Shown piece after piece: positions 37,506 through 46,735 of a stretch of DNA of 64,000 nucleotides (position 1 is the stretch's first letter; every line of letters begins with the position of its first letter). Below the pieces are notes generated by a model, which saw only the letters and a list, made by a program, of their open reading frames with translations, made no database searches and was not told the origin of the DNA. Source of the stretch: Clostridium collagenovorans DSM 3089 (GTDB lineage: Bacteria; Bacillota; Clostridia; Clostridiales; Clostridiaceae); contig NZ_FQXP01000005.1 in the NCBI RefSeq assembly GCF_900130005.1, forward strand, positions 242,244 through 306,243, in the 5' to 3' direction. A program made the position numbers and the translations under genes.

Positions 37506-39062
37506 CTAAATTACAGCTCTTCCTGGTATTATAAGTTTTTGTCCTGTTACTAGCTTTTCAGGATCCATAACTTCATTTAACTTGCATAAAGAATCCACTG
37601 TAGTATTATAATGTTTTGCTATTTTCCAAAGAGTATCACCCTTTTGTATAACATAAATTATTATACTAGCTTTCTTTTTAGGAACTTCCCCTTCTACTTT
37701 TACTATATTAGTGACAAATTCCTTTGTATCCTTATAATCACAACGAGCATATACAGAAATTACTGCCTTAACAGCTAAGTTGCTTGCTTGTACATCAACT
37801 TCTAAGTTTTCTAATGTACACTTGCATATACTTTGCATGTCTATTTTAGCTCCTGGCATATCAACTGTAAAGCTTATAGGAGCCTCATCTGATACAGAAG
37901 CAATATAAATATCCTCATCAACTGTTCTGTATACTACATCAACTTTTAAAGTTCCTTCTATAGTAACTTTATCTTCTAATACTTTACAATCACTTATTGA
38001 AACATCACCTTTAGCCAATATTACTTCTTTAGGTCTTTCAGCTTCATTTTCTAATTCAATATCAAACTTATGAATTTTCTCCTCTGAAACCTGCTTATGC
38101 ATTACATTTAATGGAATTTGTTTTCTTTCCATATTAAGTATCATGCTTGGAGAATACGCATCCTCTATCATGTCTAGCTCTTCTTTTTTCATTACCTTGC
38201 TAGAAACCTTTGCAGATAATGCTATATCAACAATTCTCTTTTCACCTAAATCATCTTCTCTTAAGGCATAGTTAACATCATAGACTTTCATATCTAAATA
38301 GCTTTCCATAGTTGGATCTAAATCATCAAAGTCCATTTCCTTTTCTAAGGACATAACATCTTCTAAAACACATACATTATTTTCGCCAAGTGGTTGATAT
38401 AACACTGTTACTTTTCCACTAGCTTCTATTCTTAGCTTTCCTTCAAATAATTTAAGCTCTTTTTTATTTAATATAACATCAACTTTAAGTACCTTATCTA
38501 TTTGTGGTTTTTCCATAGCCACTAACATTTGACTTTCGCCCATTAATTCAGTTACTACATTTTCTACAACCTTATCAATCTTTATAGGTGTTTTTGCAAA
38601 TTGAGTATCTACAGCGTTATCTATATCTTTAACAACTTGATAGCTGTACTTGTTGTAAACATCACCCTTAGACTTTATAATACCAGCGATGCCTATCTTT
38701 CTTTCATTAACCATATTGCATTCCATATGTTCAACAAAGCACTCAATGTAACACTCTATATCATTAAAATCCTCTCTACATTCCATAGTGTTAGAAAATG
38801 TACTTGAATAATTAAGAGATTGTACTTCTGTTACATCATTAACTTTACTTAAGTATAAAATAGTATAATTAACCTTTCCTTCTAAGTATATCTTATCCTC
38901 TTGAATTTCATGATTCGTAACTCTTGGGCTCGCATCTAACATTAAAATTTCATGAACATCAGGAAGGGTATCTGGAACAACATATTCCTCCCTCACAACG
39001 GTATCTGCATAAGTTTCTGTTAATAGTTGCTCAAACTCTATATTTTCTCTAAGCAATTCCAC
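37506..39062 (-). CDS. sipL: SipL-like spore coat assembly protein (SPOCS plus LysM)
   Basis: 518 aa with repeated DUF3794/SPOCS domains (about 5-450) and a C-terminal LysM (about 470-515: VIQKGDTLWKIAKHYN, GQKLIIPG). In C. difficile SipL binds SpoIVA through LysM and anchors the coat to the forespore. Start is GTG 39062 after AAGGGGGAA. Mother-cell expression is expected; I found no clear SigE site. Its neighbours veg and yabG fit. Confidence 0.93.
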   Translation of the reverse strand: MELLRENIEFEQLLTETYADTVVREEYVVPDTLPDVHEILMLDASPRVTNHEIQEDKIYLEGKVNYTILYLSKVNDVTEVQSLNYSSTFSNTMECREDFNDIECYIECFVEHMECNMVNERKIGIAGIIKSKGDVYNKYSYQVVKDIDNAVDTQFAKTPIKIDKVVENVVTELMGESQMLVAMEKPQIDKVLKVDVILNKKELKLFEGKLRIEASGKVTVLYQPLGENNVCVLEDVMSLEKEMDFDDLDPTMESYLDMKVYDVNYALREDDLGEKRIVDIALSAKVSSKVMKKEELDMIEDAYSPSMILNMERKQIPLNVMHKQVSEEKIHKFDIELENEAERPKEVILAKGDVSISDCKVLEDKVTIEGTLKVDVVYRTVDEDIYIASVSDEAPISFTVDMPGAKIDMQSICKCTLENLEVDVQASNLAVKAVISVYARCDYKDTKEFVTNIVKVEGEVPKKKASIIIYVIQKGDTLWKIAKHYNTTVDSLCKLNEVMDPEKLVTGQKLIIPGRAVI

Positions 39063-39423
39063 GGAACTATTCCCCCTTTTCCATCAATATATATAATTTA
39101 TATAATTTCAGCTTAGAAAATATGCTAAATACCTTTAAATATTTATCTTGAAGTATAAATTATTTTTATAACCTACCTTCAAAGATAAATAAATACTATC
39201 TTTAAAACATATTTAAAATGCCCTGATAGTTTCATATGATAAGTTTGCATTCTCTAACTCTCTAAGCTACTAATATTAACATATGTCCATACCCTCAAAA
39301 AAATGATAAAAATATAAAAAAAATAACTGCTAATTTAGCAGTTATTAAATATATCTTTATATTATAATTTATATATTTTATATTCTAATGTCTATATTTC
39401 CTATTGCTAGCTATTTAAACATG
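39063..39423. other. 361-bp region with veg terminator and sipL upstream
   Basis: Terminator at 39322-39346: AATAACTGCTA pairs with TAGCAGTTATT and is followed on the minus strand by seven T. The remaining part is AT-rich and upstream of sipL. Confidence 0.8.
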
Positions 39424-39684
39424 CTATAACTGTGCAAAACTCAACTGCACACTTTTAGTGAGAACATCTGTGTAACTATAAGTTACTCTTCTTTCATAAT
39501 CATCTTCAACCTTAACAACAAAAATACTTGAATAAGTTTTCTCTAAAACACCATTTTTAATTAATACTTTTCTTCTTCCACCTATGTCCTTAAGTGAAAC
39601 GCTTTCCCCTGTATGTTTTTCCAGTTCGTTTTTGATAGAATTAATCTTTGCTTGTTGAATCATGTTCTGCACCTGCTCCTTCAT
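39424..39684 (-). CDS. veg: Veg protein
   Basis: 86 aa with the family block KTYSSIFVVKVEDDYERRVTYSYTD and the GGRRKVLIKNGVLE turn. In Bacillus Veg stimulates biofilm formation; in clostridia the role is unclear. Adjacent to yabG and sipL as in Bacillus (yabG-veg). SD is weak. Confidence 0.93.
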   Translation of the reverse strand: MKEQVQNMIQQAKINSIKNELEKHTGESVSLKDIGGRRKVLIKNGVLEKTYSSIFVVKVEDDYERRVTYSYTDVLTKSVQLSFAQL

Positions 39685-40120
39685 AGTTTCTCTTATAGTT
39701 ATATTAGAATTTAGTTATACCATTATATATTATGGCTCAATTCCAGCAATATTATACATATAATAAACTTATTTAGATCACTTTATACCTTATATATTAA
39801 TTATATTTCTGTCCTAATATAAGCTATTTAAAATCACTGTAACAACTTCCATATAAACTATTAATTTTATATAAAGCATAATTTAAAATTTATGATTTAC
39901 TCCTAAAATTATATTTCATATCTATTAATGATAAAACCTTCATTCCTTTATACCTATTATTTTTATAAAAAAAAACATTATTTTACTACAATAAGTTTTA
40001 CTATAAAAATAGATTGTCATATTAAAAATATAAGTTCAGTACAAAGAATAATTACCCTTAAATTTACACTGTATCTATACTTTTTTATGACAATCTATTA
40101 CTACTTTTATTTATTAAATT
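39685..40120. other. 436-bp region between yabG and veg
   Basis: Contains the 90-nt inverted-repeat hairpin described separately (40008-40099) and the veg promoter region. The plus-strand 88-aa frame here is judged spurious. Confidence 0.6.
40008..40099 (-). terminator. long-loop hairpin in the yabG 3' region
   Basis: Arms AATAGATTGTCATA (40008-40021) and its exact complement (40086-40099) enclose 64 nt; it starts 21 nt after the yabG stop. The minus strand after the arm is T-rich (TTTTTATAG), so it could be an intrinsic terminator with an unusually long loop. Two similar elements occur in the window. Confidence 0.65.
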
Positions 40121-41116
40121 TTATTTTAAATATTGAGATTTTGGGAATCCCTCTCTATATTTACCTCTTGTTTGCATTCCACCTACACCCTTAATTCCAG
40201 TTATAGTATTTTTTATTACATCTTCAATAGCTACAAACTTTTCTATATTGGTGTAAGCTATTTTTTCGCATACAAGTACTGGATCTAAGCAATGTATCAA
40301 TACTCTATTAGGAGAGCTGGCAAAGTTAGCACCTGCATCTAAAAGAGCCTCATAACAGGACTGACATGCCCCTGCAAAGATAACTAATTCATCATAACTT
40401 GGCTGATATATTCTAAGCTTTCTTACTGTCTCAACAAAGTGCTTAGAATTTCTATAGTTATCTAAGTTAAGAACCTCATCTCCTGTTTTTTTTAACATAC
40501 CATCGTGACCTGTAAGTACAACAATATCAGGTTTTATTTCTCTAACTAGCTCTAAAATTCTATCTGGTTGTTCATTTTCTGCTATAGCTACACCTACAGC
40601 ATCTATAAGTAATTCCTTATAAGTCTTTAAACAAACTTGTAAATAATCTGGATCACCATCTATATGAAGAATTCTTCCCGGTCTTCCAAATACTAATTTT
40701 TTATCTAGTACTAGCTCCCCACCTTCTTTGTTGTTCTTCCCTCTATCTTCTAAAAAACTTTCTGATCTACTATAATCTACTATACTACTTTTATTTTTAC
40801 TTTTACTACTTTTGCTTTTTTTATTTGGTTTAGATTTATTGGCAAATACCTCTTGTACATCTTGATAGGGATCTCTTTCTGCTAAAACTCTCTTTATTGA
40901 ATCATTAATTCTCTTATTGAAGATTATATCGGCTTTACTATTATTCTTTTCTGTAACTACCTCTAAGTCTGCTTCTATAGAGTCTGCTTCTATTCTTAAA
41001 TTAACTCCTTTTAAGATGAATATCATTTCTCCATCTTCGTTTTCATATTGATCTATAATTTTAAAGGTTATATCTTTACCATAAGATTTTCTAACAACTA
41101 AATCACCAACTACCAT
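40121..41116 (-). CDS. yabG: sporulation-specific protease YabG
   Basis: Cysteine protease of the U57 family that processes coat and cortex-related proteins in the mother cell. 331 aa: N-terminal SH3-like part (VVGDLVVRKSYGKDI), disordered basic linker (about 95-118), then the catalytic domain with LTGHDGML and FAGACQSCYEAL, the likely His and Cys. GGAGATGAG before ATG. Upstream of veg. Confidence 0.94.
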   Translation of the reverse strand: MVVGDLVVRKSYGKDITFKIIDQYENEDGEMIFILKGVNLRIEADSIEADLEVVTEKNNSKADIIFNKRINDSIKRVLAERDPYQDVQEVFANKSKPNKKSKSSKSKNKSSIVDYSRSESFLEDRGKNNKEGGELVLDKKLVFGRPGRILHIDGDPDYLQVCLKTYKELLIDAVGVAIAENEQPDRILELVREIKPDIVVLTGHDGMLKKTGDEVLNLDNYRNSKHFVETVRKLRIYQPSYDELVIFAGACQSCYEALLDAGANFASSPNRVLIHCLDPVLVCEKIAYTNIEKFVAIEDVIKNTITGIKGVGGMQTRGKYREGFPKSQYLK

Positions 41117-41200
41117 TATCTCATCTCCATAAAACTTTTTACTTCCTTTATCATATGAGTTAATAGGTACGTTGGTGATTTATTTAAAATACATATTAAA

Positions 41201-42208
41201 TTATTCTGTTTGATTATAAAGTTCTTTAAATTCTTCTATAAATTTATCGAAAACTTCTTGTTCTTTTATCATAGATTGAATTTTATTATTGAAGGTATTT
41301 TGAATCCACCCTGTTTCATTATAATAGTATCTATTACTTAATCTCCAGAACCTTTGAGGGAATAATAAGAATGAAAATATTATTCTATATTCCTCTTCTT
41401 TTAACGGACTCACACTATTATAAGTATCTAAAATTAATTTAGCATATTTTATGTCCCAAGATCTTCTTTTTAAAACTTTTATTAAGAAGTTAGAGATATC
41501 ATATGCTCTAAGTTCTCTTTTGCAGTAATCAAAGTCCACTACATGTATTTCATTCTCTGGAGATACAATTATATTATGATAAGTATAATCATGATGACAG
41601 AAACTCTTTTGAAGTTCTGCTTCTTCACAAAGCTCATCATATTTTGAATTCTCAAGTACCTTCATTGCTCTTAATCCATAATCTTTATAATAATCCATAG
41701 TATTTATATACATGATATCAAAATCAGTTTTTTTATTTTTCTTTTTTCTAACCATGTTTTTCATCTTATTAAATCCACTAACTCTTTTTTCCATTAAGTG
41801 AGGCCATCTACCTAAGTCACTTTTTAATTTACTATTTTCTTCTGGCTGATATCCTATTGAAGCTATATGTAGCTCTGCTAAAGTCTTTGCAGCCATAACT
41901 AGGTCCTCATCATTATGGAAATCACATTCTCTTCCTTCTATCCAATCTGAAAGAACATATATGTCCTCATTTACCAAAGCATATGGATTTCCCTCTGTAT
42001 TTAATAAATTTTTATCTATTTTATTGAATCCATTTTTAATTAAATGTTCCTTGGCTCCATATATAAAGGATAATTTCTGAACACCATAATTAATTCTTTT
42101 AAGGCATTTTTTCCCCTTATTTGTATTCAAAAAATATATTCCTTTATTAGGTTGCATTTTTTCAATCTTTAAATCAAATTGTCTTTCAATTTCTAATTCT
42201 CTCATCAT
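41201..42208 (-). CDS. cotS: CotS-family spore coat kinase-like protein
   Basis: APH/choline-kinase-like protein, about 335 aa from ATG 42208 (GGGGAGGG upstream; the longer start at 42241 lacks an SD). The catalytic loop HHDYTYHN and metal motif DFDYC are intact. In Bacillus CotS is a late inner-to-outer coat protein; substrates are unknown. It is upstream of yabG and divergent from a glycosyltransferase gene. Confidence 0.9.
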   Translation of the reverse strand: MMRELEIERQFDLKIEKMQPNKGIYFLNTNKGKKCLKRINYGVQKLSFIYGAKEHLIKNGFNKIDKNLLNTEGNPYALVNEDIYVLSDWIEGRECDFHNDEDLVMAAKTLAELHIASIGYQPEENSKLKSDLGRWPHLMEKRVSGFNKMKNMVRKKKNKKTDFDIMYINTMDYYKDYGLRAMKVLENSKYDELCEEAELQKSFCHHDYTYHNIIVSPENEIHVVDFDYCKRELRAYDISNFLIKVLKRRSWDIKYAKLILDTYNSVSPLKEEEYRIIFSFLLFPQRFWRLSNRYYYNETGWIQNTFNNKIQSMIKEQEVFDKFIEEFKELYNQTE

Positions 42209-42342
42209 TGCTTTCATCCCTCCCCATTTTATCTTATTCATAAAAAACCAATTTTAGAATAGATTATTCTTATAAAAGTTGTTAACACATTTTCCTTAGA
42301 GTTAATATAATAAATTATATTCATATATAAGGAGTTTTATTT

Positions 42343-43470
42343 ATGAAAATTGGAATCGACGCAAGAGCTGCCAAATGGTATAGAGGAACTGGGATAGGCA
42401 CATATACTCACGAGTTACTAAGGGCTCTAAACAAAATAGATATAGAAAATAAATACTCTTTATTTCTTCCGGAGAAATGTAATATTAATATAGATTTCAA
42501 TGATAATATAGAAATTGTAAACATAAATACGGAGCTAAATTCTAATTTTTGGCATGAAGTTAGTAATCCTAATACGCTTACAGATGACTCATTAAATTTA
42601 TATCATGTACCTCAAAATGGTATAGGGCTTCCTTATAAGAAGACTTGTCCTTTTGTTATAACTCTTCATGATATAATTCCTTGTAAAATGCCTGAAACAG
42701 TTAGTGATAACTATTTGAGAATTTTTGAAAAGGAAATGCCAAGAATTTTACCTCTTTGTGATGGTATAATTACAGTTTCTGAACATTCAAAGAAAGATAT
42801 AATAGATGTTTTCAATTTTCCCGAGGAAAAAATCTTTGTTACCCATCTTGCAGCTGAAGAGGTGTACATACCCCTAAACAAACAGTTATGCAAGGAGCTA
42901 ATAAAAAGAGAGTATAAAATCAAAGATGACTTTATCCTATATATAGGAGGATTTAGTCCTAGAAAGAACATTATTGGTCTTATAGAATCATTTTATATGT
43001 TAAAGCAAAAGACTAAAAGTCCATTGAAACTAGTCATAGCTGGAACTCATGGAATATCCTATAATATCTATAAAAAAAGAGTTAATGATTTACACTTAGA
43101 GAATGATGTGCTATTCCCTGGATTTATTTCTTTAAATCATATGCCATATCTTTATAATGCTTGTGAACTTTTTGTGTACCCTTCCTTCTATGAAGGCTTT
43201 GGACTACCTCCATTAGAAGCAATGGCCTGTGGTATACCAGTAATAACTTCTAATTTAACTTCTATACCTGAGATTGTTAAGGATTCTTGTCTATTAATAA
43301 ATCCCTATGATACAGAGGATTTAAGTAATGCCATGGCAGAAGTTTTAGAAAACTCCAATCTAAAAGAAAACCTAATTTTAAAAGGTGTATGTAGGTCAAA
43401 AGAGCTTACATGGGAAAAGACAGCTTGCGAAACATTAAGAGCCTACAAAGAAATTTCCAAGAGTTTATAA
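42343..43470 (+). CDS. GT4 glycosyltransferase, CotSA-like
   Basis: 375 aa, GT-B fold. N-terminal IGIDARAAKWYRGTGIGTYTH, donor-side block LYIGGFSPRKNI and the E-x7-E motif EGFGLPPLEAMACG. Likely builds spore-surface polysaccharide or modifies a coat protein; Bacillus pairs cotS with the GT gene cotSA. AAGGAG before ATG. Paralogous to the gene at 46736-47854. Confidence 0.88.
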   Translation: MKIGIDARAAKWYRGTGIGTYTHELLRALNKIDIENKYSLFLPEKCNINIDFNDNIEIVNINTELNSNFWHEVSNPNTLTDDSLNLYHVPQNGIGLPYKKTCPFVITLHDIIPCKMPETVSDNYLRIFEKEMPRILPLCDGIITVSEHSKKDIIDVFNFPEEKIFVTHLAAEEVYIPLNKQLCKELIKREYKIKDDFILYIGGFSPRKNIIGLIESFYMLKQKTKSPLKLVIAGTHGISYNIYKKRVNDLHLENDVLFPGFISLNHMPYLYNACELFVYPSFYEGFGLPPLEAMACGIPVITSNLTSIPEIVKDSCLLINPYDTEDLSNAMAEVLENSNLKENLILKGVCRSKELTWEKTACETLRAYKEISKSL

Positions 43471-43486
43471 TAACTATTAGAAATAT

Positions 43487-43520
43487 AGAAAACCTAGCAT
43501 TTTAAAATGCTAGGTTTTCT
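43487..43520. terminator. perfect palindrome between convergent genes
   Basis: AGAAAACCTAGCATTTT (43487-43503) is followed directly by its complement, a 17-bp perfect inverted repeat with T tracts both sides; serves both the GT gene and the CotS gene at 43523. Confidence 0.92.
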
Positions 43521-43522
43521 AT

Positions 43523-44551
43523 TTATAGTAAATAATATTTTTTAAACTTACTTAAAAACTCTTCTCTTTCCTCTCTGTATGATACCTTATCTTTAAGCTT
43601 TTCTAAGAAACTCGCATATTCCCAATCCTTAATCTTAGTATAATATGATTTACATATGCTAACGTAGTCCTGTGGAAAATATAATAAAGCATATAAAACT
43701 TCTAATTCTCTTTGGTCAAGTTTACTGTATATTTCATAACCTTTTATAATGTTTTTAGTCTTTTCAAAGTCATATGCAAAGTTCTTTACTACCTTACATA
43801 TAAAGTTACATAAATCATGAACTCTTAAATCAAAAATAGCGTAATCAAAATCTACAAAATAGGCTATTTCATCCTTAATTAAAATATTATGATGTGCTAA
43901 ATCATGATGACAAAATGCTATCTTATCATTTTCATTACATAGCTCAAAGTAAGAGGATTTTTCTAATAATTCTATAGACTTTTCAATTTGCTTTAAATGA
44001 TAATCTACAGTATCCATAAATATAAGATCAAACTCATTTTTATCTTCATATAAAGAAACCAATTCCTTAAATAATTTCAATTTCCCTAAGCTATCTTCAA
44101 AGCTTTTTATAAGTCCAGTTCTATTATCCTTCAAATCAGGTATAGGAGAAAAACCCTTACTACTATGGTGTAATTTTGCAATAGCGTTTATGTCTATATC
44201 CACATCTATTGGATTTGCATATTCACTTTCTCTTCCCTCTACTAAAGGCATTAAACAATAAAGTTCATCCTTCCATCTGTAATAAGTCTTATTTTCCTTT
44301 GTTTTATCAAAACTTATCATTTGATTGAATCCATTTTTATTTAAATGAGAAAAAACAGAATCTAAAAAGTCCATTTCTTCCTCATCTAAACTAAGTCTCT
44401 TTAATACTTTATTTCCCTTGTCTGTCACTAAAATATATACCTTTCTTACAGGTATAAGATCAATTACCTTTAATCCAAACATATCGAAAAGTCCGACATC
44501 TAAGTCATAACCTTTCAGATATTCTCTATCTTTATATTTTACATCTAACAT
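43523..44551 (-). CDS. CotS-family spore coat kinase-like protein, second copy
   Basis: 342 aa with intact catalytic loop HHDLAHHN and DFDYA. N-lobe (about 1-100) complete. Same fold as the genes at 41201 and 45574. GAGGTG before ATG. Convergent with the first GT gene, upstream of it is the shortened homologue. Confidence 0.87.
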   Translation of the reverse strand: MLDVKYKDREYLKGYDLDVGLFDMFGLKVIDLIPVRKVYILVTDKGNKVLKRLSLDEEEMDFLDSVFSHLNKNGFNQMISFDKTKENKTYYRWKDELYCLMPLVEGRESEYANPIDVDIDINAIAKLHHSSKGFSPIPDLKDNRTGLIKSFEDSLGKLKLFKELVSLYEDKNEFDLIFMDTVDYHLKQIEKSIELLEKSSYFELCNENDKIAFCHHDLAHHNILIKDEIAYFVDFDYAIFDLRVHDLCNFICKVVKNFAYDFEKTKNIIKGYEIYSKLDQRELEVLYALLYFPQDYVSICKSYYTKIKDWEYASFLEKLKDKVSYREEREEFLSKFKKYYLL

Positions 44552-44662
44552 AAAAACACCTCATATAATATTTTTACATCTGGTCTAAACTTAAATAAGT
44601 GCTTACCATAAACTTTTTTACCTTAATTTAAACTTATAAGTTCTTGTAAGCCATCTTAAATA

Positions 44663-45550
44663 CTATATTAAGCTTTTAACCTCTTTTTCTATTATTTTAT
44701 TAAACTTATCTGCATATTTTTCAACAGACCACTTCTTTCTTTGCTCTCTATATCTGTGAACCCATCTCATAAAGTCTACTGGATAAGAGAGAAGTGATAA
44801 TATAAACTTTTCACTATTTTCATCTAACCCTTCAAAATAACAAAAGGCATTTACTAAAAATTTATAGTCATAGTCACATTGTTTTTTTCTTAAATAATTT
44901 AATAAATAATAGCAATCCACTTCTACTAAGTTATATGCACATCTATCTAAATTTACAACCTGTATAAATTCAGTTGTGTTTTGCAACAATGATTCCTTTT
45001 GTGCAAACTCTAAGTAGTTCCCCCTAAAATATCTATATAAAGAATTGTCATCTTCATATTTTCGTCCTAAATTTAAAGGTGTTGTTACTATATACGCACT
45101 TCGTAAATTATCCATTCCACAGTTATACAGAGATATTTCATTTCTCCTCATAGATCTTAAAATTAACTTATAATAATCATATTCCTCTATAGTGCTTATA
45201 ACTTTTTCAGCTCTATTTAAATACTCTTTACCATGGATTTTGAAAACTTCTTCTACCTTATTAAGCTCCGAAGAGTCTTTATTTTCTATAATCTTCAAAT
45301 CTCTTCTAAACCTTTTTACATCCACCTTAAAATTTTCAAATATTTTTCCTATATTATTATTAAGCTTCTGCACAATATATCCATCATAACCCATTGATCT
45401 TTTATGAAAAGTACTAAGAGTCTTAAGCTGTGTAAGTACCTCCCCTTGGGTTTTGAACTCAAAATCCTCCTCAAAAGTGCTGAAAGCCTTAAGTTGTTCT
45501 ATGCCTCTTTTATTTATATAATCAAAGAAACTCTCTAAGTTACATGGCAT
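44663..45550 (-). CDS. shortened CotS-like pseudokinase
   Basis: 295 aa. The C-terminal half aligns by pattern with CotS: VVNLDRCAYNL matches VVDFDYCKREL of the neighbour and LLSYPVDFMRWVHRYRE matches the family end. The kinase catalytic loop HHDxxxHN is absent (SLYNCGMDNL at that place) and the metal Asp is replaced by Asn. The N-lobe of about 70 residues is missing: the protein begins just before the block equivalent to the LAELH helix. A strong SD (AAGGAG) and an intact frame argue for a real protein, not decay. 24 nt separate it from the upstream CotS gene. Confidence 0.78.
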   Translation of the reverse strand: MPCNLESFFDYINKRGIEQLKAFSTFEEDFEFKTQGEVLTQLKTLSTFHKRSMGYDGYIVQKLNNNIGKIFENFKVDVKRFRRDLKIIENKDSSELNKVEEVFKIHGKEYLNRAEKVISTIEEYDYYKLILRSMRRNEISLYNCGMDNLRSAYIVTTPLNLGRKYEDDNSLYRYFRGNYLEFAQKESLLQNTTEFIQVVNLDRCAYNLVEVDCYYLLNYLRKKQCDYDYKFLVNAFCYFEGLDENSEKFILSLLSYPVDFMRWVHRYREQRKKWSVEKYADKFNKIIEKEVKSLI

Positions 45551-45573
45551 AAAAAATCACTCCTTATACATGA

Positions 45574-46578
45574 CTACAATTTAAACATTCTAAACTCATC
45601 TACAAATTCTTGACGTTCTTCCCTATCCTCCAAAACTCTCCTTAACTTTTTCATAAACACCTCTTCTTCCCAAGGTTGTTTTTCCCAATAGTATTGAAGT
45701 CCAACCTGCCAAAATGCCTGTGGGAATTCTATAAAAGCTGCAAGAATAGGAATGTCACTATCTTGAAGTTTTCTTAAACTATCATAATTTTTTAATATAT
45801 ATACCGCATTGTCCATGGACCATTTTCCATCCTTCATGCGTCTTATAAGTAAACTACCTAAATCGTGTAAATGAGTATCTAGTATACAATAATCAAAATC
45901 TATTAAACTAACCTCTTCTTGCTTATTTATAAGCACATTATGATTAGCATAATCATGATGGCAAAAGCTCTTATTTGCCTCTTGATTTTTCATTATATCT
46001 AAATACTTGGATTCCATTAAATGATTTATCGCTCTATCGCATCTCTCAATTTCTTCTTCTATAGCCTCATGATATAAATTATCAAACTCTGTTATTATTG
46101 GTTTAGTTAAAATCTTCCCCCTAAAATCTAAAATTTCTGCTTTTCTAGTAGTAAAGTTCTCAATCCATTTCCCCCAATAATATCTTGGTTTCATATCCGA
46201 AGTTACTTCAAAACCCTCACTATGATTATGAAGTTCTGCTAATTTTAAGGCCGCTGTTTTTACATCAATAGGATTATCATAATTGGCTTCTCTTGCATTG
46301 AGCCATGGAGTTAAATATGCATGGTTATTTCCTAAATCTATATATTCATCTCCACAAATAGTTTTAATAAATTTAGGAATGTTTTCAAAGCCATTATTTT
46401 GTAAATATCTCATGGCACTATAAATAAAAAAGAAATGTGGAAGTTCATATTTTATTACCTTTAAGCAATAAATTTCTCCCTTACTGTTTATTCTGTATAC
46501 ATTTTTTATTTTTTCTATTTCATCAACTGTAATGTTATATTTGCATTGAACTATTTCTTTAATATCTTCAATATTCAA
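45574..46578 (-). CDS. CotS-family spore coat kinase-like protein, third copy
   Basis: 334 aa, catalytic loop HHDYANHN and DFDYC intact. Start is TTG 46578 with GGGAG 8 nt upstream. Probably cotranscribed with the next two genes down to 43523. Divergent from the second GT gene. Confidence 0.87.
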   Translation of the reverse strand: MNIEDIKEIVQCKYNITVDEIEKIKNVYRINSKGEIYCLKVIKYELPHFFFIYSAMRYLQNNGFENIPKFIKTICGDEYIDLGNNHAYLTPWLNAREANYDNPIDVKTAALKLAELHNHSEGFEVTSDMKPRYYWGKWIENFTTRKAEILDFRGKILTKPIITEFDNLYHEAIEEEIERCDRAINHLMESKYLDIMKNQEANKSFCHHDYANHNVLINKQEEVSLIDFDYCILDTHLHDLGSLLIRRMKDGKWSMDNAVYILKNYDSLRKLQDSDIPILAAFIEFPQAFWQVGLQYYWEKQPWEEEVFMKKLRRVLEDREERQEFVDEFRMFKL

Positions 46579-46735
46579 AAGGCTTCTCCCTAAAAAATTG
46601 CTTTATATTTATTATATGTTTACTAAATATTTTTTGTGATAGTAAATAATTACCCCTATTGTGAATATGATATAAATAGATATCCAAAATGGACCATTAT
46701 TTGAAAAGAGTTCATATATGAAAGGAGATTTCGAA

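Noticed and set aside
39928..40194. 88-aa plus-strand frame overlapping the yabG end
   Set aside because: Composition is that of random AT-rich DNA, no RBS, overlaps a real gene.
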